From NCBI GenBank assembly GCA_002778195.1, contig PCDI01000004.1:938733-1002732 (forward strand): DNA of 64,000 bases, written 5' to 3'. Source of the DNA: Raffaelea ambrosiae. Taxonomy: Eukaryota > Ascomycota > Sordariomycetes > Ophiostomatales > Ophiostomataceae. Made by a program: the position numbers and the translations under genes. Shown one piece after another: positions 8,982 through 18,031 of this stretch. The notes beneath the pieces are model-generated. The model was not told where the DNA came from. It searched no databases and saw nothing but the letters and a program-made list of their open reading frames with translations. Position 1 is the stretch's first letter. Every line of letters begins with the position of its first letter.

Positions 8982-11153
8982 ATGGACGACGACGTCACAT
9001 GGGACAAAAAACGACCGCCATTGGTGTCATGGCGCCCGGACACAGCTCCGCCCTCGCCCGGCGAAGAGGGTGTCGAGGAAGGAAGGAGGTCAGTGAGCAG
9101 TTGGATACGACACGACCAAGGGAACGACTTCCCTGGACCAGCAGAACCATCATCCTCCGCCCGTGGTGGTGCCCGCCCGCGCTGGCCCTTGCTATATTAT
9201 GTCGATGGCAATCTCCATATTCTCGGCCGGCGCCTCCTCCCCCCCCCTGCCGGTCTCGCCGTTCGGGCGTCGTGGTTGACGATACGCGTACTTCTTGGCA
9301 GGCTTCTTCCCTTGAGCCAGCCATTTATCCAAATTGCGGCCCGACAGTACCGCCGCAGCCTCCTCCATCGCTGGCCACCACTGCTCGTCTGCATGGCCCT
9401 GGTTGCCCTGCCCCTCCTCCTGGCCTGGGTGCTCGGCACCTGGGCCGCCCAGGTCCTGGGCCTTCCCGCGGCGTGGACAGCGACCACCCCAGCCGCGCCG
9501 CCGCCGCCGTCGACCCGCCCCTGCTCGGCGGCGACGTTCCGTCGCGCCCTCCCCGGCTATGCCGTGGTCGAGCGCGTCGACACCGTGCCCGCGGGCGGCG
9601 CCTACGGCGAGGCGGCGGGCGCCAACCTCGCGTTCCCCCTCAACGCCACGGGCTTGCCGGCCGTGTGTGCGGTCACCGTGCATGTGCAGAACGGCTCGTC
9701 GGACCACCGGTTTGCGTTGTTTTTGCCGCTCCGGGCGGCGCAGTGGAACGCCCGCTTCCTCGCGGTCGGCAGCTACTCCTTTGCCGGCGGCCTCAACTGG
9801 CCCGACATGGGCCAGGGCCCGCACTACGGGTTCGCCACGCTGGGCTCCGACACGGGCCACCGCTCCGCGCCGGACGCCCTGGACTGGGCGCCCACGACGG
9901 ACGACAAGCTGGTCGACTGGGGGTGGCGCGCCCTGCACGAGGCCGTGCCGCTGGGCAAGCGGCTGACGGCGGCGTACTACGGCGACACGCCGGCGCGGTA
10001 TGCCTACTTCAGCGGCTGCTCCACGGGCGGGCGGCAGGGCCTGAAGGCCGTGCAGATGGCGCCCGCGGACGCATTCGACGGCGTGGTGGTCGGGGCTCCC
10101 GCCTGGGACACGTCCTCGCTGATGCCGTGGATCACCCGCCTCGGCGCCGCCAACCTGCCCGAGGACGCGCCGCACCGCCTCGGCCTCGCCGAGATGGCCG
10201 TCCTGGCCGCGGCCGCCCTGCGCCAGTGCGACGCCCTCGACGGCCACAACGACAGCATCGTCAGCCGGCCGGACAACTGCCAGCTGGATTGGCAGGCTCT
10301 ACAGTGTGGGGGGTCTGAGGCCGCGGACCGGCCGTCGTCGCTGTGCCTCACCCCCGCCCAGATGGCGACGGCGCGGTCCGTCTATGCCGACGCCTACACG
10401 GCCCGCGGCGACTTTCTGCACGTCGGCATGAGCCCCGGCTCCGAGGACCAGTGGTACGCCTACCTGGCCTACGGCGCCGAGCGCGACTTTGACACCCGCT
10501 ACGAGCGCTTCTGGCTCTACAACGACACCGCCTGGGACGCGACCCAGTACACGGACCAGACCGTGTACGACTCGTGGCGCATCAACCCGGGCCAGGCCAC
10601 GGTCGACGATTTCGCTTCCCCCGCTTCCCCCGCTTCCCCCGCCGCCTCGTCCCGGCACGGCCTGGCCGCGTACCGCGCGCGCGGCGGCAAGGTGCTCATG
10701 TACCAGGGGCTGGCCGACGGCGTGGTCCCGCCCCGCGGCACGACGCGGTTCTACCACCGGACCATGGCGGCGCTGCGCCTGGGCGCGTCGGACATGGACC
10801 AGTTCTTCCGCTACGTCCGCGTGCCCGGCATGCAGCACTGCTTCTCCACGCCGCCCGAGGTGCAGGCGCCGTGGATGTTTGGCGCGCCCGCGCAGGCGAC
10901 GTTTCTGCTGCAGAACTTCCAGTTCGGCGACGGCTGGGGCGTGCCGGGCCAGCCGCCGAGCGCGGCGCACGACGCGCTGCTGGCGCTGGTGGCGTGGGTG
11001 GAAGACGGACAGGCGCCGGACCAGCTGGTGGCGACGGCCTGGCACCCGGACGGGACGGTGTACCGGACGCGGCCGCTGTGTGTGTATCCGGCAGAGGCGG
11101 TCTACAAGGGGACCGGGGACGAGAACGAGGCGGCCAACTGGGAGTGTCGGTAG
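8982..11153 (+). CDS. Tannase/feruloyl esterase family hydrolase, possibly membrane-anchored
   Basis: Uninterrupted frame of 723 residues from the first ATG. From about residue 180 it is a tannase-family (PF07519) alpha/beta hydrolase. The motif SGCSTGGRQG places the nucleophile at Ser347 beside Cys346; YQGLADGVVPP gives Asp579; GMQHC gives His619 beside Cys620. This is the family's CS-D-HC arrangement, with the two Cys expected to be disulfide-linked. Such enzymes cleave gallate or hydroxycinnamate esters of plant phenolics. Residues 133-161 are strongly hydrophobic. With the first ATG this would be a type II anchor behind a 130-residue cytosolic tail of poor coding quality. With Met138 (ATG at 9393) it becomes an ordinary signal peptide and a protein of about 586 residues, the usual family size. 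I consider the 9393 start at least as likely. The gene converges on the small gene ending at 11461. Confidence 0.85.
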   Translation: MDDDVTWDKKRPPLVSWRPDTAPPSPGEEGVEEGRRSVSSWIRHDQGNDFPGPAEPSSSARGGARPRWPLLYYVDGNLHILGRRLLPPPAGLAVRASWLTIRVLLGRLLPLSQPFIQIAARQYRRSLLHRWPPLLVCMALVALPLLLAWVLGTWAAQVLGLPAAWTATTPAAPPPPSTRPCSAATFRRALPGYAVVERVDTVPAGGAYGEAAGANLAFPLNATGLPAVCAVTVHVQNGSSDHRFALFLPLRAAQWNARFLAVGSYSFAGGLNWPDMGQGPHYGFATLGSDTGHRSAPDALDWAPTTDDKLVDWGWRALHEAVPLGKRLTAAYYGDTPARYAYFSGCSTGGRQGLKAVQMAPADAFDGVVVGAPAWDTSSLMPWITRLGAANLPEDAPHRLGLAEMAVLAAAALRQCDALDGHNDSIVSRPDNCQLDWQALQCGGSEAADRPSSLCLTPAQMATARSVYADAYTARGDFLHVGMSPGSEDQWYAYLAYGAERDFDTRYERFWLYNDTAWDATQYTDQTVYDSWRINPGQATVDDFASPASPASPAASSRHGLAAYRARGGKVLMYQGLADGVVPPRGTTRFYHRTMAALRLGASDMDQFFRYVRVPGMQHCFSTPPEVQAPWMFGAPAQATFLLQNFQFGDGWGVPGQPPSAAHDALLALVAWVEDGQAPDQLVATAWHPDGTVYRTRPLCVYPAEAVYKGTGDENEAANWECR

Positions 11154-11225
11154 GGAAAAGGCATAGGGGAACTGGGGAAAAGAAAAATGAGAATGGGGTG
11201 TGAACAGCGGGAAACTGCATTTTAA

Positions 11226-11237
11226 GGGGGGGGGGGG
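11226..11237 (+). repeat. Poly-G run 3' of the tannase-family gene
   Basis: Twelve consecutive G on the sense strand, about 73 nt after the stop codon. Similar sense-strand G runs follow the stop codons of three other genes in the window. Confidence 0.9.
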
Positions 11238-11460
11238 CTGACAAAAGAACGAGCATGCATGGCAATGGAAGTGGCATGGCATAGCGTTTCTGATTGGTGG
11301 TAGTTACATCTCCTGTATCAAGGCATTTTTGGACAAGAACGTGCACCACAATCCTCTTCCTTTTGGCTTGTCTCGGGTTGTTTTTGGAACGTCTTTGCAC
11401 ATCGTTCCTCCGTGTTCGTCGTTCTCATGTGCTTCTTGCTTCCCATGATCTTCCTCCAAC

Positions 11461-11913
11461 CTAGTCCATCTCCACTGTGTATGTCCTCGCATTCGATGAC
11501 CACGACGTCGAGCGGCGGCCGTCCGAAAACACCATCCGGTACTGGTACGTCGTGTGGGCCAGGATGGTCTCTTTCATGCCAGCGCTGCCGCCACGGGCCC
11601 CGTCGGCCGCCTCGGGGATCAGCGTCGTGCGGCTCTTGTCGGCAATCATGGTGACGACCGTGGGGCCGATCCAGAGCGGCGAGCTGACCGAGGTCTCGAC
11701 CGTGGACCAGAAGACGGTCTTGGTGGCGGCGGCTTGGGGCGAAGGCAAAGAAGACGGTAGCGAGGCTGGTTGAGCAGTCCTGGTAGACGGTGGCAAGAGA
11801 CCGGTCGAAGTAGTCGCTTCTGTGGCTGTTGCGACGGTCGGCTCATCCTGCACACCTGACGCCGTCTGCAAGAGGCCGGCAGTGACCGGAATGAGGGCCA
11901 AAGGGAGCCTCAT
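11461..11913 (-). CDS. Small secreted protein, unknown function
   Basis: Single-exon frame of 150 residues. The N-terminus MRLPLALIPVTAGLLQTASG looks like a signal peptide. The mature region is Thr/Ser-rich to about residue 65 (possible O-glycosylation), then has a compact segment with KTVFWSTVETSVSSPLWIGP and TVVTMIADKSRTTLIPEA, ending in TYTVEMD. It contains no cysteine, unlike many effectors. I recognise no domain. It is convergent with the tannase-family gene, 307 bp away. The coding call rests on the signal peptide, GC-ending codons and a clean start and stop. Confidence 0.6.
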   Translation of the reverse strand: MRLPLALIPVTAGLLQTASGVQDEPTVATATEATTSTGLLPPSTRTAQPASLPSSLPSPQAAATKTVFWSTVETSVSSPLWIGPTVVTMIADKSRTTLIPEAADGARGGSAGMKETILAHTTYQYRMVFSDGRRSTSWSSNARTYTVEMD

Positions 11914-12821
11914 GGTGACATGATTGTGCGGCGGCTGCGTGGAAACATTGTTGGAAGGGGTCTCTGCGAGCAGAATAGACAGCGGGTATGGGCAGTCTGC
12001 TTTGACACCACGATGGGACGCAATCTAAAAGGAAGCGTGTAAGTGGGGAGGAGATGCTGTATTTACCCGGAACTGAGGCTTTCTCGGAAGCCAATCCGTT
12101 CTTGAGAATTGAATATTACTTGTACCCTCTACCGCGGAATACCAAGTGCGAATCACAGTGCATTTCGTGGGTGTGTTGCTGTTGTTGGGAATCTCTTAAA
12201 ATCATTGCAGGGTAGCTAACTATATACATGATGTCGAACTTGCTAGGTTTCCTCCTCTTAGTTACATGTTCTGAGTCGCGTATTTTTGGTGTTCCATACA
12301 AAAAGTGAACACAGGGTACAAACGAACCCCGAATGCTTAGTGGATGACAAGTTTACATGAACAAATGCATCAAATTTTCAGAAAATGGGGAACGAGGTAA
12401 AAACAAATACAAACCGGGGAGATAGTGTCGTCATATCGTAACGGTGGTGTCGTGTCGTCAAAGAATCGCCTGTTGGGGCGGACTTCTTTCTTTTTGGGGG
12501 ATTTTCTCTTTTTTTTTTGTCGTCGTCCGTCGTCGGCTATTCCAAAGCATCACAAACTGCTCCTGGCCTGGCCTGTGCCATGCCAATGCGCTCAAGTATT
12601 GTCCCTGCCAGCTCTCAGTCGCTGGTACGCTGGTACCAGCCAAATACTTTCGCGTATATCCTCCCTGTCCTGTCCTATCCTGTCTGATCCTGGCTGATCC
12701 TGTCTGATCCTGTCTGATCCTGTGTTTCTTTGTTCCTTGTTTCTCTTCTTCTCGTTGTTACATTCCGCGATCTGGGCCAGCAGACTGAGAGGCGGGATAG
12801 AGTTGCGAACCCGCCCATCCC
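11914..12821. other. Intergenic, no gene seen
   Basis: Upstream of the small secreted gene and downstream of the MARVEL gene. It contains poly-T at 12511-12519 and the 10-bp tandem repeat at 12665-12724. No convincing open frame. Confidence 0.4.
12665..12724. repeat. 10-bp tandem repeat (CTGATCCTGT)
   Basis: About five to six imperfect copies of CTGATCCTGT, starting from CCTGTCCTAT. They lie within 160 bp of the stop codon of the MARVEL gene. Confidence 0.8.
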
Positions 12822-13682
12822 TCATACGTACACGCGCTGGCGCGAGTGCGAGCTGCGGTGGCTCCGGTGGCTCCCGCTATGAGACCGCCGGCTGCCGCCA
12901 CCGCTGCGATGCCGGCGCACGGTAGTCGTCTCGCGGACGTACTTGCGGTCGCGCTCGGTGCGGGTCATGTGGCCGCCGTGCATCCAGGCCAGGACGGCAG
13001 AGAAGAAGAAGAAGACGGTGTTCATGATGCCAAAGGCATAGGCGGCCTTGAGCATGGCGCACGGCTTGTTGGTGGTGATGTCGATGCCATGGCCGCTGAG
13101 GGTGAACAGGTTGCCGGCGCTGACCACCCACTGGTCGCTGGTGCTGATGTGGGTGCAGTTGGCGCTGCCAATGAAGCGCAGCGTATAGACGGCGCCGATG
13201 AAGGCGCCGACGAAGCACAGGTCGATGAGGGAGATAAAGTGGGAGTTGGAGCTGCTGCGGTGGTAGCTGAAGAGGGTGAACAGGGCCCAGGCGAGGCCGA
13301 GGACGGAGACGATGAAGAGAATGAGGATGTAGTTGGGGGTCAGCTCGTTTTGCTTGACAAAGCCGTTGACGAACCAGGCAAGCATGCCCATCGTGGGGAT
13401 CTGTGAGGCGGAGAAGAGAGGAGGTGGTTAGCTGGGGAGCACATGATTCTGTCTTTGTTTCACTTTGTGGCTTTTCTGTTTCTTTTCTGTTTCTTTTCTG
13501 TCTCTTTTTCGTCTCTTTATGGTTCTTTTTTTGTGTTTCTTCTTTTTCTGTTTTTTTTCTTGTTCTTCTTCGCCTTTCTTGCGCCACCCTGCTAACAAGC
13601 AGTTCTGCTCTTCAGTTTGGCAACGTACCAACGTGACGATCTCCAGGAAACGCCAGAGCGTAAAGAACAGCGCGAAAATCAT
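12822..13682 (-). CDS. MARVEL-domain membrane protein
   Basis: Exons 13629-13682 and 12822-13400, read on the minus strand, with a 228-nt intron (GTACGT..CACAG); the product is 210 residues. The short first exon (MIFALFFTLWRFLEIVTL) is needed to complete transmembrane segment 1, which continues IPTMGMLAWFVNGF across the junction. Segments 2 (about 42-64), 3 (about 72-96) and 4 (about 132-156, ending AWMHGGH) complete the four-helix MARVEL topology (PF01284). The luminal loop before helix 4 holds two Cys. The cytosolic tail is rich in Arg, Ser and His. MARVEL proteins organise or traffic membrane microdomains; the specific role here is unknown. A Met inside exon 2 would give a 189-residue form lacking most of helix 1, which I consider wrong. 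Confidence 0.85.
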
Positions 13683-14910
13683 GGCGGGCAATAGGTCAGC
13701 CGCAGCCGGGGACGCCTGTCTAGAATGTGTTGTTCACTTGACGATGTGTGCGCCGCGAGGGGATGGCGCAACGAGACTGGGAAGAAGTCGAGAGACTCTT
13801 TGCGCCTCTGCGACTCTGCGACTCTCTTGCGCGCGCGCGGTTGCACTTGTCGCAAACGAGAATCAGACCTCGCGATGCTTCTTCTTTGGCCGAGTCTAGG
13901 CTGCGAACGGCGCAAGACTGTGTCGTCGTGTTGCGGGATACGCGTATCTCGTCCCCGATGCTGGATGTCAAAGACAGCAAGTGAGATGTGAGCGAGCACA
14001 CAGGACAAGCGAGGTGGAGAAGAGAAGCAATTTCCAGACTTGGATTTTGTCTGGTTCGTGGAAGAGGAGACTGGAATGCGCGCCGTCGAACGTTTCTGGC
14101 CAACGGGTTTGTCGATCTTTGTTTCGCACGGAGGAAAGCAGACAGAAAAGAAATTGCGGGCAGAGGGGGGTGGAAAACCACGGTAGAGCACAAAGAAGAC
14201 TCGGGACGGAAGACCAAGAAGAAAAAAAGTCTGGAGGTTGGGAGGGTGTGCAGGTACGAAAAGTGAAGGGGAAGGCCCCAGAAAGAAATAAAAGTGGTGA
14301 TGAAAGAAGGAAAGATAGAGTTAATTACAGGGTGATGGAGGGCCGAAAATAAAGAGGGCGGCTGGAGAGCGTGCGAGGAAAGAGGGACAGGGAGCACAAA
14401 AGGGAAAACCTGGTCGGGATGGACGGAAGAGCAACTGCGATGCGACGCGGCATCGGTTCTGGGGCGAAAGTGCATGCAGCTCGAGGCGAGAGAGCGGTTT
14501 CTGGGTCGTCTGCTTGTCTCCTGCCTCTTTCTTTTTTTCCTTGACTGTTCGAAAGTGGGGCGTCAGACTGCTGGGACGGCAACTGCGATCGTCGTGGGGT
14601 CTGTTCTCTTGGTCTGGGCTCTGGGGGGTGGGTTCTCTCTTTTTTTTTGGTGCTCTTTCCCTCTTTGGAGGGGCAACCGAGCAGCCAAGGTGTGAGGTCA
14701 TGGGAAGGTGCGACAGGAAGAGACTCGGTAAAGACGCACACCCAAGAGCAATCCGAAGAGCAATACTAATAGTAAGATGCCCATACATACGTCCCATACA
14801 GCTACCCATCCACACGAGTCTCGGACTTGACAGCTAATGCAGCAGCTTTTCCCGCTAGCCAACCAGCCTTCTTCGTTTTGTCTTGGCTGCGCATAGGACG
14901 GAGGATGACG

Positions 14911-14965
14911 TCGCCAAAGGTGTTGCCAAAGGGTTGCCAAAGGTGTTGCCAAAAGGGTTGAAAGG
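14911..14965. repeat. Short tandem repeat (GTTGCCAAAGG type)
   Basis: Four imperfect copies of a 10-13-bp unit: GCCAAAGGTGTT, GCCAAAGGGTT, GCCAAAGGTGTT, GCCAAAAGGGTT. Confidence 0.7.
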
Positions 14966-15443
14966 ATGCGACAGAAGTCCCTGTACAGGATGGAATCCGT
15001 TTCGGTCACCCTTTTGTCGTGGGAGCGTGGCATCCTTGATTGGGGTCGATTCTCTTTTCATCTGTCTACATAGTACACCGTACTTTATTCTCTTTGTTCT
15101 GTTTCTATTTCTTGCTGCTCTCTGTTACACCCCAATATGGAAAGTGCGCCTGGGCCACCCGCCTCTAGAACCTCCCTCCCTGGGAAGGAACAAAATAGCG
15201 CGATAATTCACGAGGCAACCACGCCAACGGCGGCCAGCTCTGATACGAACGCTGGTGGCTGGCAACGCTCGGACCAAGTGGGGTCCCTATTCTCTGCTTT
15301 GGGAGGCGGGACAACGTGGGAGCGGCAAGCTACCGGGGGGTGGTTGGTGTTTTTGGGGGGGGGCTTTGCGTGCATCGGCGGTTCGGGTTTTAGCGTTTTG
15401 CGTTCATCCCTACCGATGCTCGCTGAATTTTGGTGATCCAAGT

Positions 15444-15513
15444 TCTCACGATCTCACAGTCCCACAATCCCACGGTCCCGGGGTCCCGGGGTCCCACGAT
15501 CTCCACGATCCCC
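15444..15513. repeat. Short degenerate repeat (CCCACGATC/CCCGGGGT units)
   Basis: Tandem degenerate units of 8-9 bp, including CCCACAATC, CCCACGGTC, CCGGGGTC (twice) and CCCACGATC, directly 3' of the cyclo-ligase-like gene. Confidence 0.6.
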
Positions 15514-15527
15514 TGGAACAGACACGC

Positions 15528-16346
15528 TCATTGACCCCCCCGGGGCACCTCAAGATTCATTGCCTTCAGCTCCTGCAGGGGCGGGATGTCCGCCAGCATG
15601 TTGGGCTGCAGCAGCGGCCACAGAATCCCGCAGGTCGGCTTGTTGACCACCGTTTTGTCTTGGCCGTCGCGATCGGCCTCCGCCTCCTCCTGGACCACAA
15701 TCACCCGCGTGGGCGTCACCACCACGTCGCACACCGTGTCAAAGGCCTCCGGCTGGAGCGCCTCGTCCAGCACCTGGCAGTCGTGCACCACGCCCACCAC
15801 GGTCGTCGTCACGGGGCCGACCACGCCCAGCGTGTAGAGCATCGCCCACTCGAGGTCGAAGAAGCCGTGGCCCTTGCCGAAGCGGACGCCGCGGCGGTTG
15901 ACGGCGCCCGTGCCCGTGACCATGAGGGGGATGCGCCACCCGCGCGCGACCATGTCCGCCAGGGAGACGGCCTCGCCGAAGCGCTCCATGCCGTCGAGCA
16001 GCGCCGCGCAGGCGTAGTCGCGGGGCGCGATGCGGCGGGGGTCGAGCGCCCAGAAGCCGCGGCGGATGGCGTAGGTGGTGACGAGGACGATCTTGCCGTC
16101 CTCGAGGGCCCGCAGCCGGAGACGCTCGAGGCAGTTGTCGGGCGTGATGAAGACGATCCGGCAGTCGTCGCGGCGGTAGGCGGGCAGACGGACCAGCCGG
16201 TCGGTGGCGGCGTCGGACCCGTCAAAGTCGGCAATGAAGCTGCTAAAGTCAAAGTGGTGCCGCGAGTCGGGGCGGGCCACCTGGCGCAGCGGCTCCCAGA
16301 CGCGTCGGCGGACGTCGACCTTGTCTTCGGCAAGAGTGGTAGACAT
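15528..16346 (-). CDS. 5-formyltetrahydrofolate cyclo-ligase-like protein (MTHFSD-like)
   Basis: Single exon, 272 residues. The pattern RRRVWEPLRQVARPDSRHHF, DFSSFIADF and FITPDNCLERLRLRAL is that of the fungal and animal cyclo-ligase-like family (NagB/RpiA-like fold, PF01812). The loop RFGKGHGFFDLEWAM (about 155-169) matches the family's GxGKGxxD nucleotide-site motif. True cyclo-ligases convert 5-formyl-THF to 5,10-methenyl-THF using ATP. Members of this branch are often longer and some lack proven activity, so the catalytic role is inferred. Start 16346 gives the usual N-terminus. The last residues (EVPRGGQ) are encoded in the C/G-rich run around 15530. Confidence 0.8.
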   Translation of the reverse strand: MSTTLAEDKVDVRRRVWEPLRQVARPDSRHHFDFSSFIADFDGSDAATDRLVRLPAYRRDDCRIVFITPDNCLERLRLRALEDGKIVLVTTYAIRRGFWALDPRRIAPRDYACAALLDGMERFGEAVSLADMVARGWRIPLMVTGTGAVNRRGVRFGKGHGFFDLEWAMLYTLGVVGPVTTTVVGVVHDCQVLDEALQPEAFDTVCDVVVTPTRVIVVQEEAEADRDGQDKTVVNKPTCGILWPLLQPNMLADIPPLQELKAMNLEVPRGGQ

Positions 16347-16862
16347 TGTGGGCAGTCAATCCGTCGCGTAACTACCTTTTTGACTGTATGACTGGGCTGT
16401 ATGACGGATTGTACACCGTATGTCGTCGGGTGCTTAAAATAGAACGCCCCGAACGAGTGCTATGGTGAGCTCTTGTAGGTGTGGCTCGCTTGCAGACCTA
16501 GGGCTTCGTATTGCAGCTGTCAGGAGACGCGGGCCTATGCAGGGTCGTCGGCCGGTCCCTTTCTCCCTTGTTGGCCTGGCGTGCGCAATATTTTATGTTG
16601 CAGAAGATGGGCCCCCCTCGCCCGATCTAGCCCCGGATGAGTGCTGTCAGCCGGCCGAGCGCGGTCCCTAACCCAGCGTGCCGATCTGACGCATGCACTG
16701 TAGATATCTGCTTTCCGCAAGGGAGCCAAAGTGGAATAACGTCTTGCGTGTGTTGAAGATGGTTCACGATTGTTAGCGATTGCTGGCCATTGTTGGCAAT
16801 TTGTTAGTCTCTTTGGCATGACTAAAACTTGTTTGTAAACCGAGACGGATGCCTCCAGCGGC
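16347..16862. other. Intergenic, no gene seen
   Basis: Upstream of the cyclo-ligase-like gene and next to the broken transcription-factor remnant. Short frames only. Confidence 0.35.
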
Positions 16863-17635
16863 TCATCCACCAACCAACCCCGGAAAGACGCCCTCAGACC
16901 AGGTATCAAAATCCAAGTCCACCAGATCCAGCGGCGACTCCCCCGTGGATCCCGTCCGCCAGCCTTGCTCCAGTGCATACTCGCGCGCAATCGGCGTGGC
17001 GGCACTGACACAGGTCGACCGCGTGTGTGGGTAGTGCGGTGTCCGGAACGACGCAAAGAGGAACGAGCGGTGCATGAGGATGATCTGGTTTGTGTTAGAG
17101 ACGAATGTGTGTTGTGTCAGCAGAGAAAAAGCATGTGAGCTGCCTACCTTCTCGGCCGCTGTCATGGCCAGGCTGCGTCGGGCCGTGTCGATCCACGGCT
17201 TGTCAATCGCCGGGGCGTCGGCGTCGCCCCGTCGGAGCAGAAAGGGCGGAATGTCGCTGATCGGGCTGCGCATCCCGCGGTCTCCCTGGATCACGTCGCG
17301 GTACTGTACGCGGGCGGGCTTTTTTGTCTCCCTATTCAAGTCGGCAACGCACTGTACGAATCTGTGAAGCAGATCCCGGAATGGTCCTGGATCACAACCT
17401 GGCACCACACCCGCTTGCCGATTTCTCGTTCCACGGCCTCGTGCCAGTTGTCCACCCGGCTGATCTTGACCTGGGGAGGATCCGTGATCTTGTGCAGGCC
17501 CATGCACTGCGACAGACGGATGGCCGCCGCCATGAGGCTGGCAATCAGGTCGCTGAAGCCCGGACTATGGGCTACTTCCGTGAACAGGACAATAGCCTGG
17601 ATCAAATACACTGCAGGAACCCCAAGCGTCACAAG
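16863..17635 (-). pseudogene. Fungal-specific transcription factor remnant (Fungal_trans domain)
   Basis: Two frames carry pieces of one fungal transcription-factor middle domain (PF04082). Upstream piece, about 17336-17635: LIASLMAAAIRLSQCMGLHK and EIGKRVWCQVVIQDHSGICF, then TDSYSALPT and a stop. Downstream piece, in another frame from about 17330 to 16863: SPISDIPPFLLRRGDADAP and RRSLAMTAAEK, an intron (17085-17147, 63 nt, in frame), then MHRSFLFASFRTPHYPHTRS. Family knowledge puts about 60-80 residues between the pieces that are missing here, so there is an internal deletion with a frameshift. There is no Zn2Cys6 cluster upstream and the C-terminal helices are missing. The product cannot be a complete regulator. 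A splice acceptor (CCTGCAG) is still visible at about 17623. Confidence 0.7.
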
Positions 17636-17641
17636 AACAAA

Positions 17642-17869
17642 ATGGTCATTACTATGCCCGAATCCATGCGCCCCGTGGTCAAGCAGATCGAAGAGTCCTT
17701 CCAGTCCACAATCGCCGTCGAATGGGTTCCCGATGAGGGCTACAACTACTTGAACAACGAATCCAGTCTCAACCTTAGCTCGTCGCTCACCCCGCGGATC
17801 TGGGAGGAGATCGAACGCCTGGAAGCTAGGAAAGAGTCTGCTGGGGAAATAAAGACGGTCGAGCCGTGA
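17642..17869 (+). pseudogene. Possible 3' exon remnant of an unidentified gene
   Basis: 75 codons from an ATG at 17642 to TGA, encoding MVITMPESMRPVVKQIEESF.. and ..LTPRIWEEIERLEAR. Codon use is strongly C/G-ending, unlike the opposite frame across the same bases. It abuts the transcription-factor remnant on the other strand with no room for upstream exons, so it is probably the end of a gene cut off by rearrangement. It could also be a small real gene. I do not recognise the family. Confidence 0.35.
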
Positions 17870-18031
17870 TAAAATGGCTATCCTACACCCGTTATATCCA
17901 AAAGGATCATCTGCATCCTCCCCAATGAGCAACAGAAGTAATTAGATACAAGCAAGATAAAACAGACCAAGAAACCGATAAACCAAAAAAAAAAGAAAGA
18001 AATGTAAATTATACATCATTAATCCATCCTT

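Larger units (their letters stand above)
13683..15527. other. Intergenic, no gene seen; promoter and leader of the MARVEL gene
   Basis: 1.8 kb. Roughly 14000-14450 is purine-rich on the plus strand, so it is pyrimidine-rich in the sense of the MARVEL gene and may be its leader. Long minus-strand frames there (for example 13720-14475) are dominated by Ser, Phe, Leu and Pro from CT-rich sequence. Two short tandem repeats are listed separately. Confidence 0.4.

Noticed and set aside
9192..10247. 351-codon minus-strand frame over the tannase-family gene
   Set aside because: Shadow with Arg/Gly/Ala-rich composition; catalytic motifs lie on the plus strand.
13720..14475. 251-codon minus-strand gene upstream of the MARVEL gene
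   Set aside because: Ser/Phe/Leu/Pro-rich translation of CT-rich sequence; more likely a leader region.
17336..17932. Intact 198-residue minus-strand protein
   Set aside because: Only its second half resembles a transcription factor; the first half (17642-17932) is the shadow of a plus-strand segment with better codon use.
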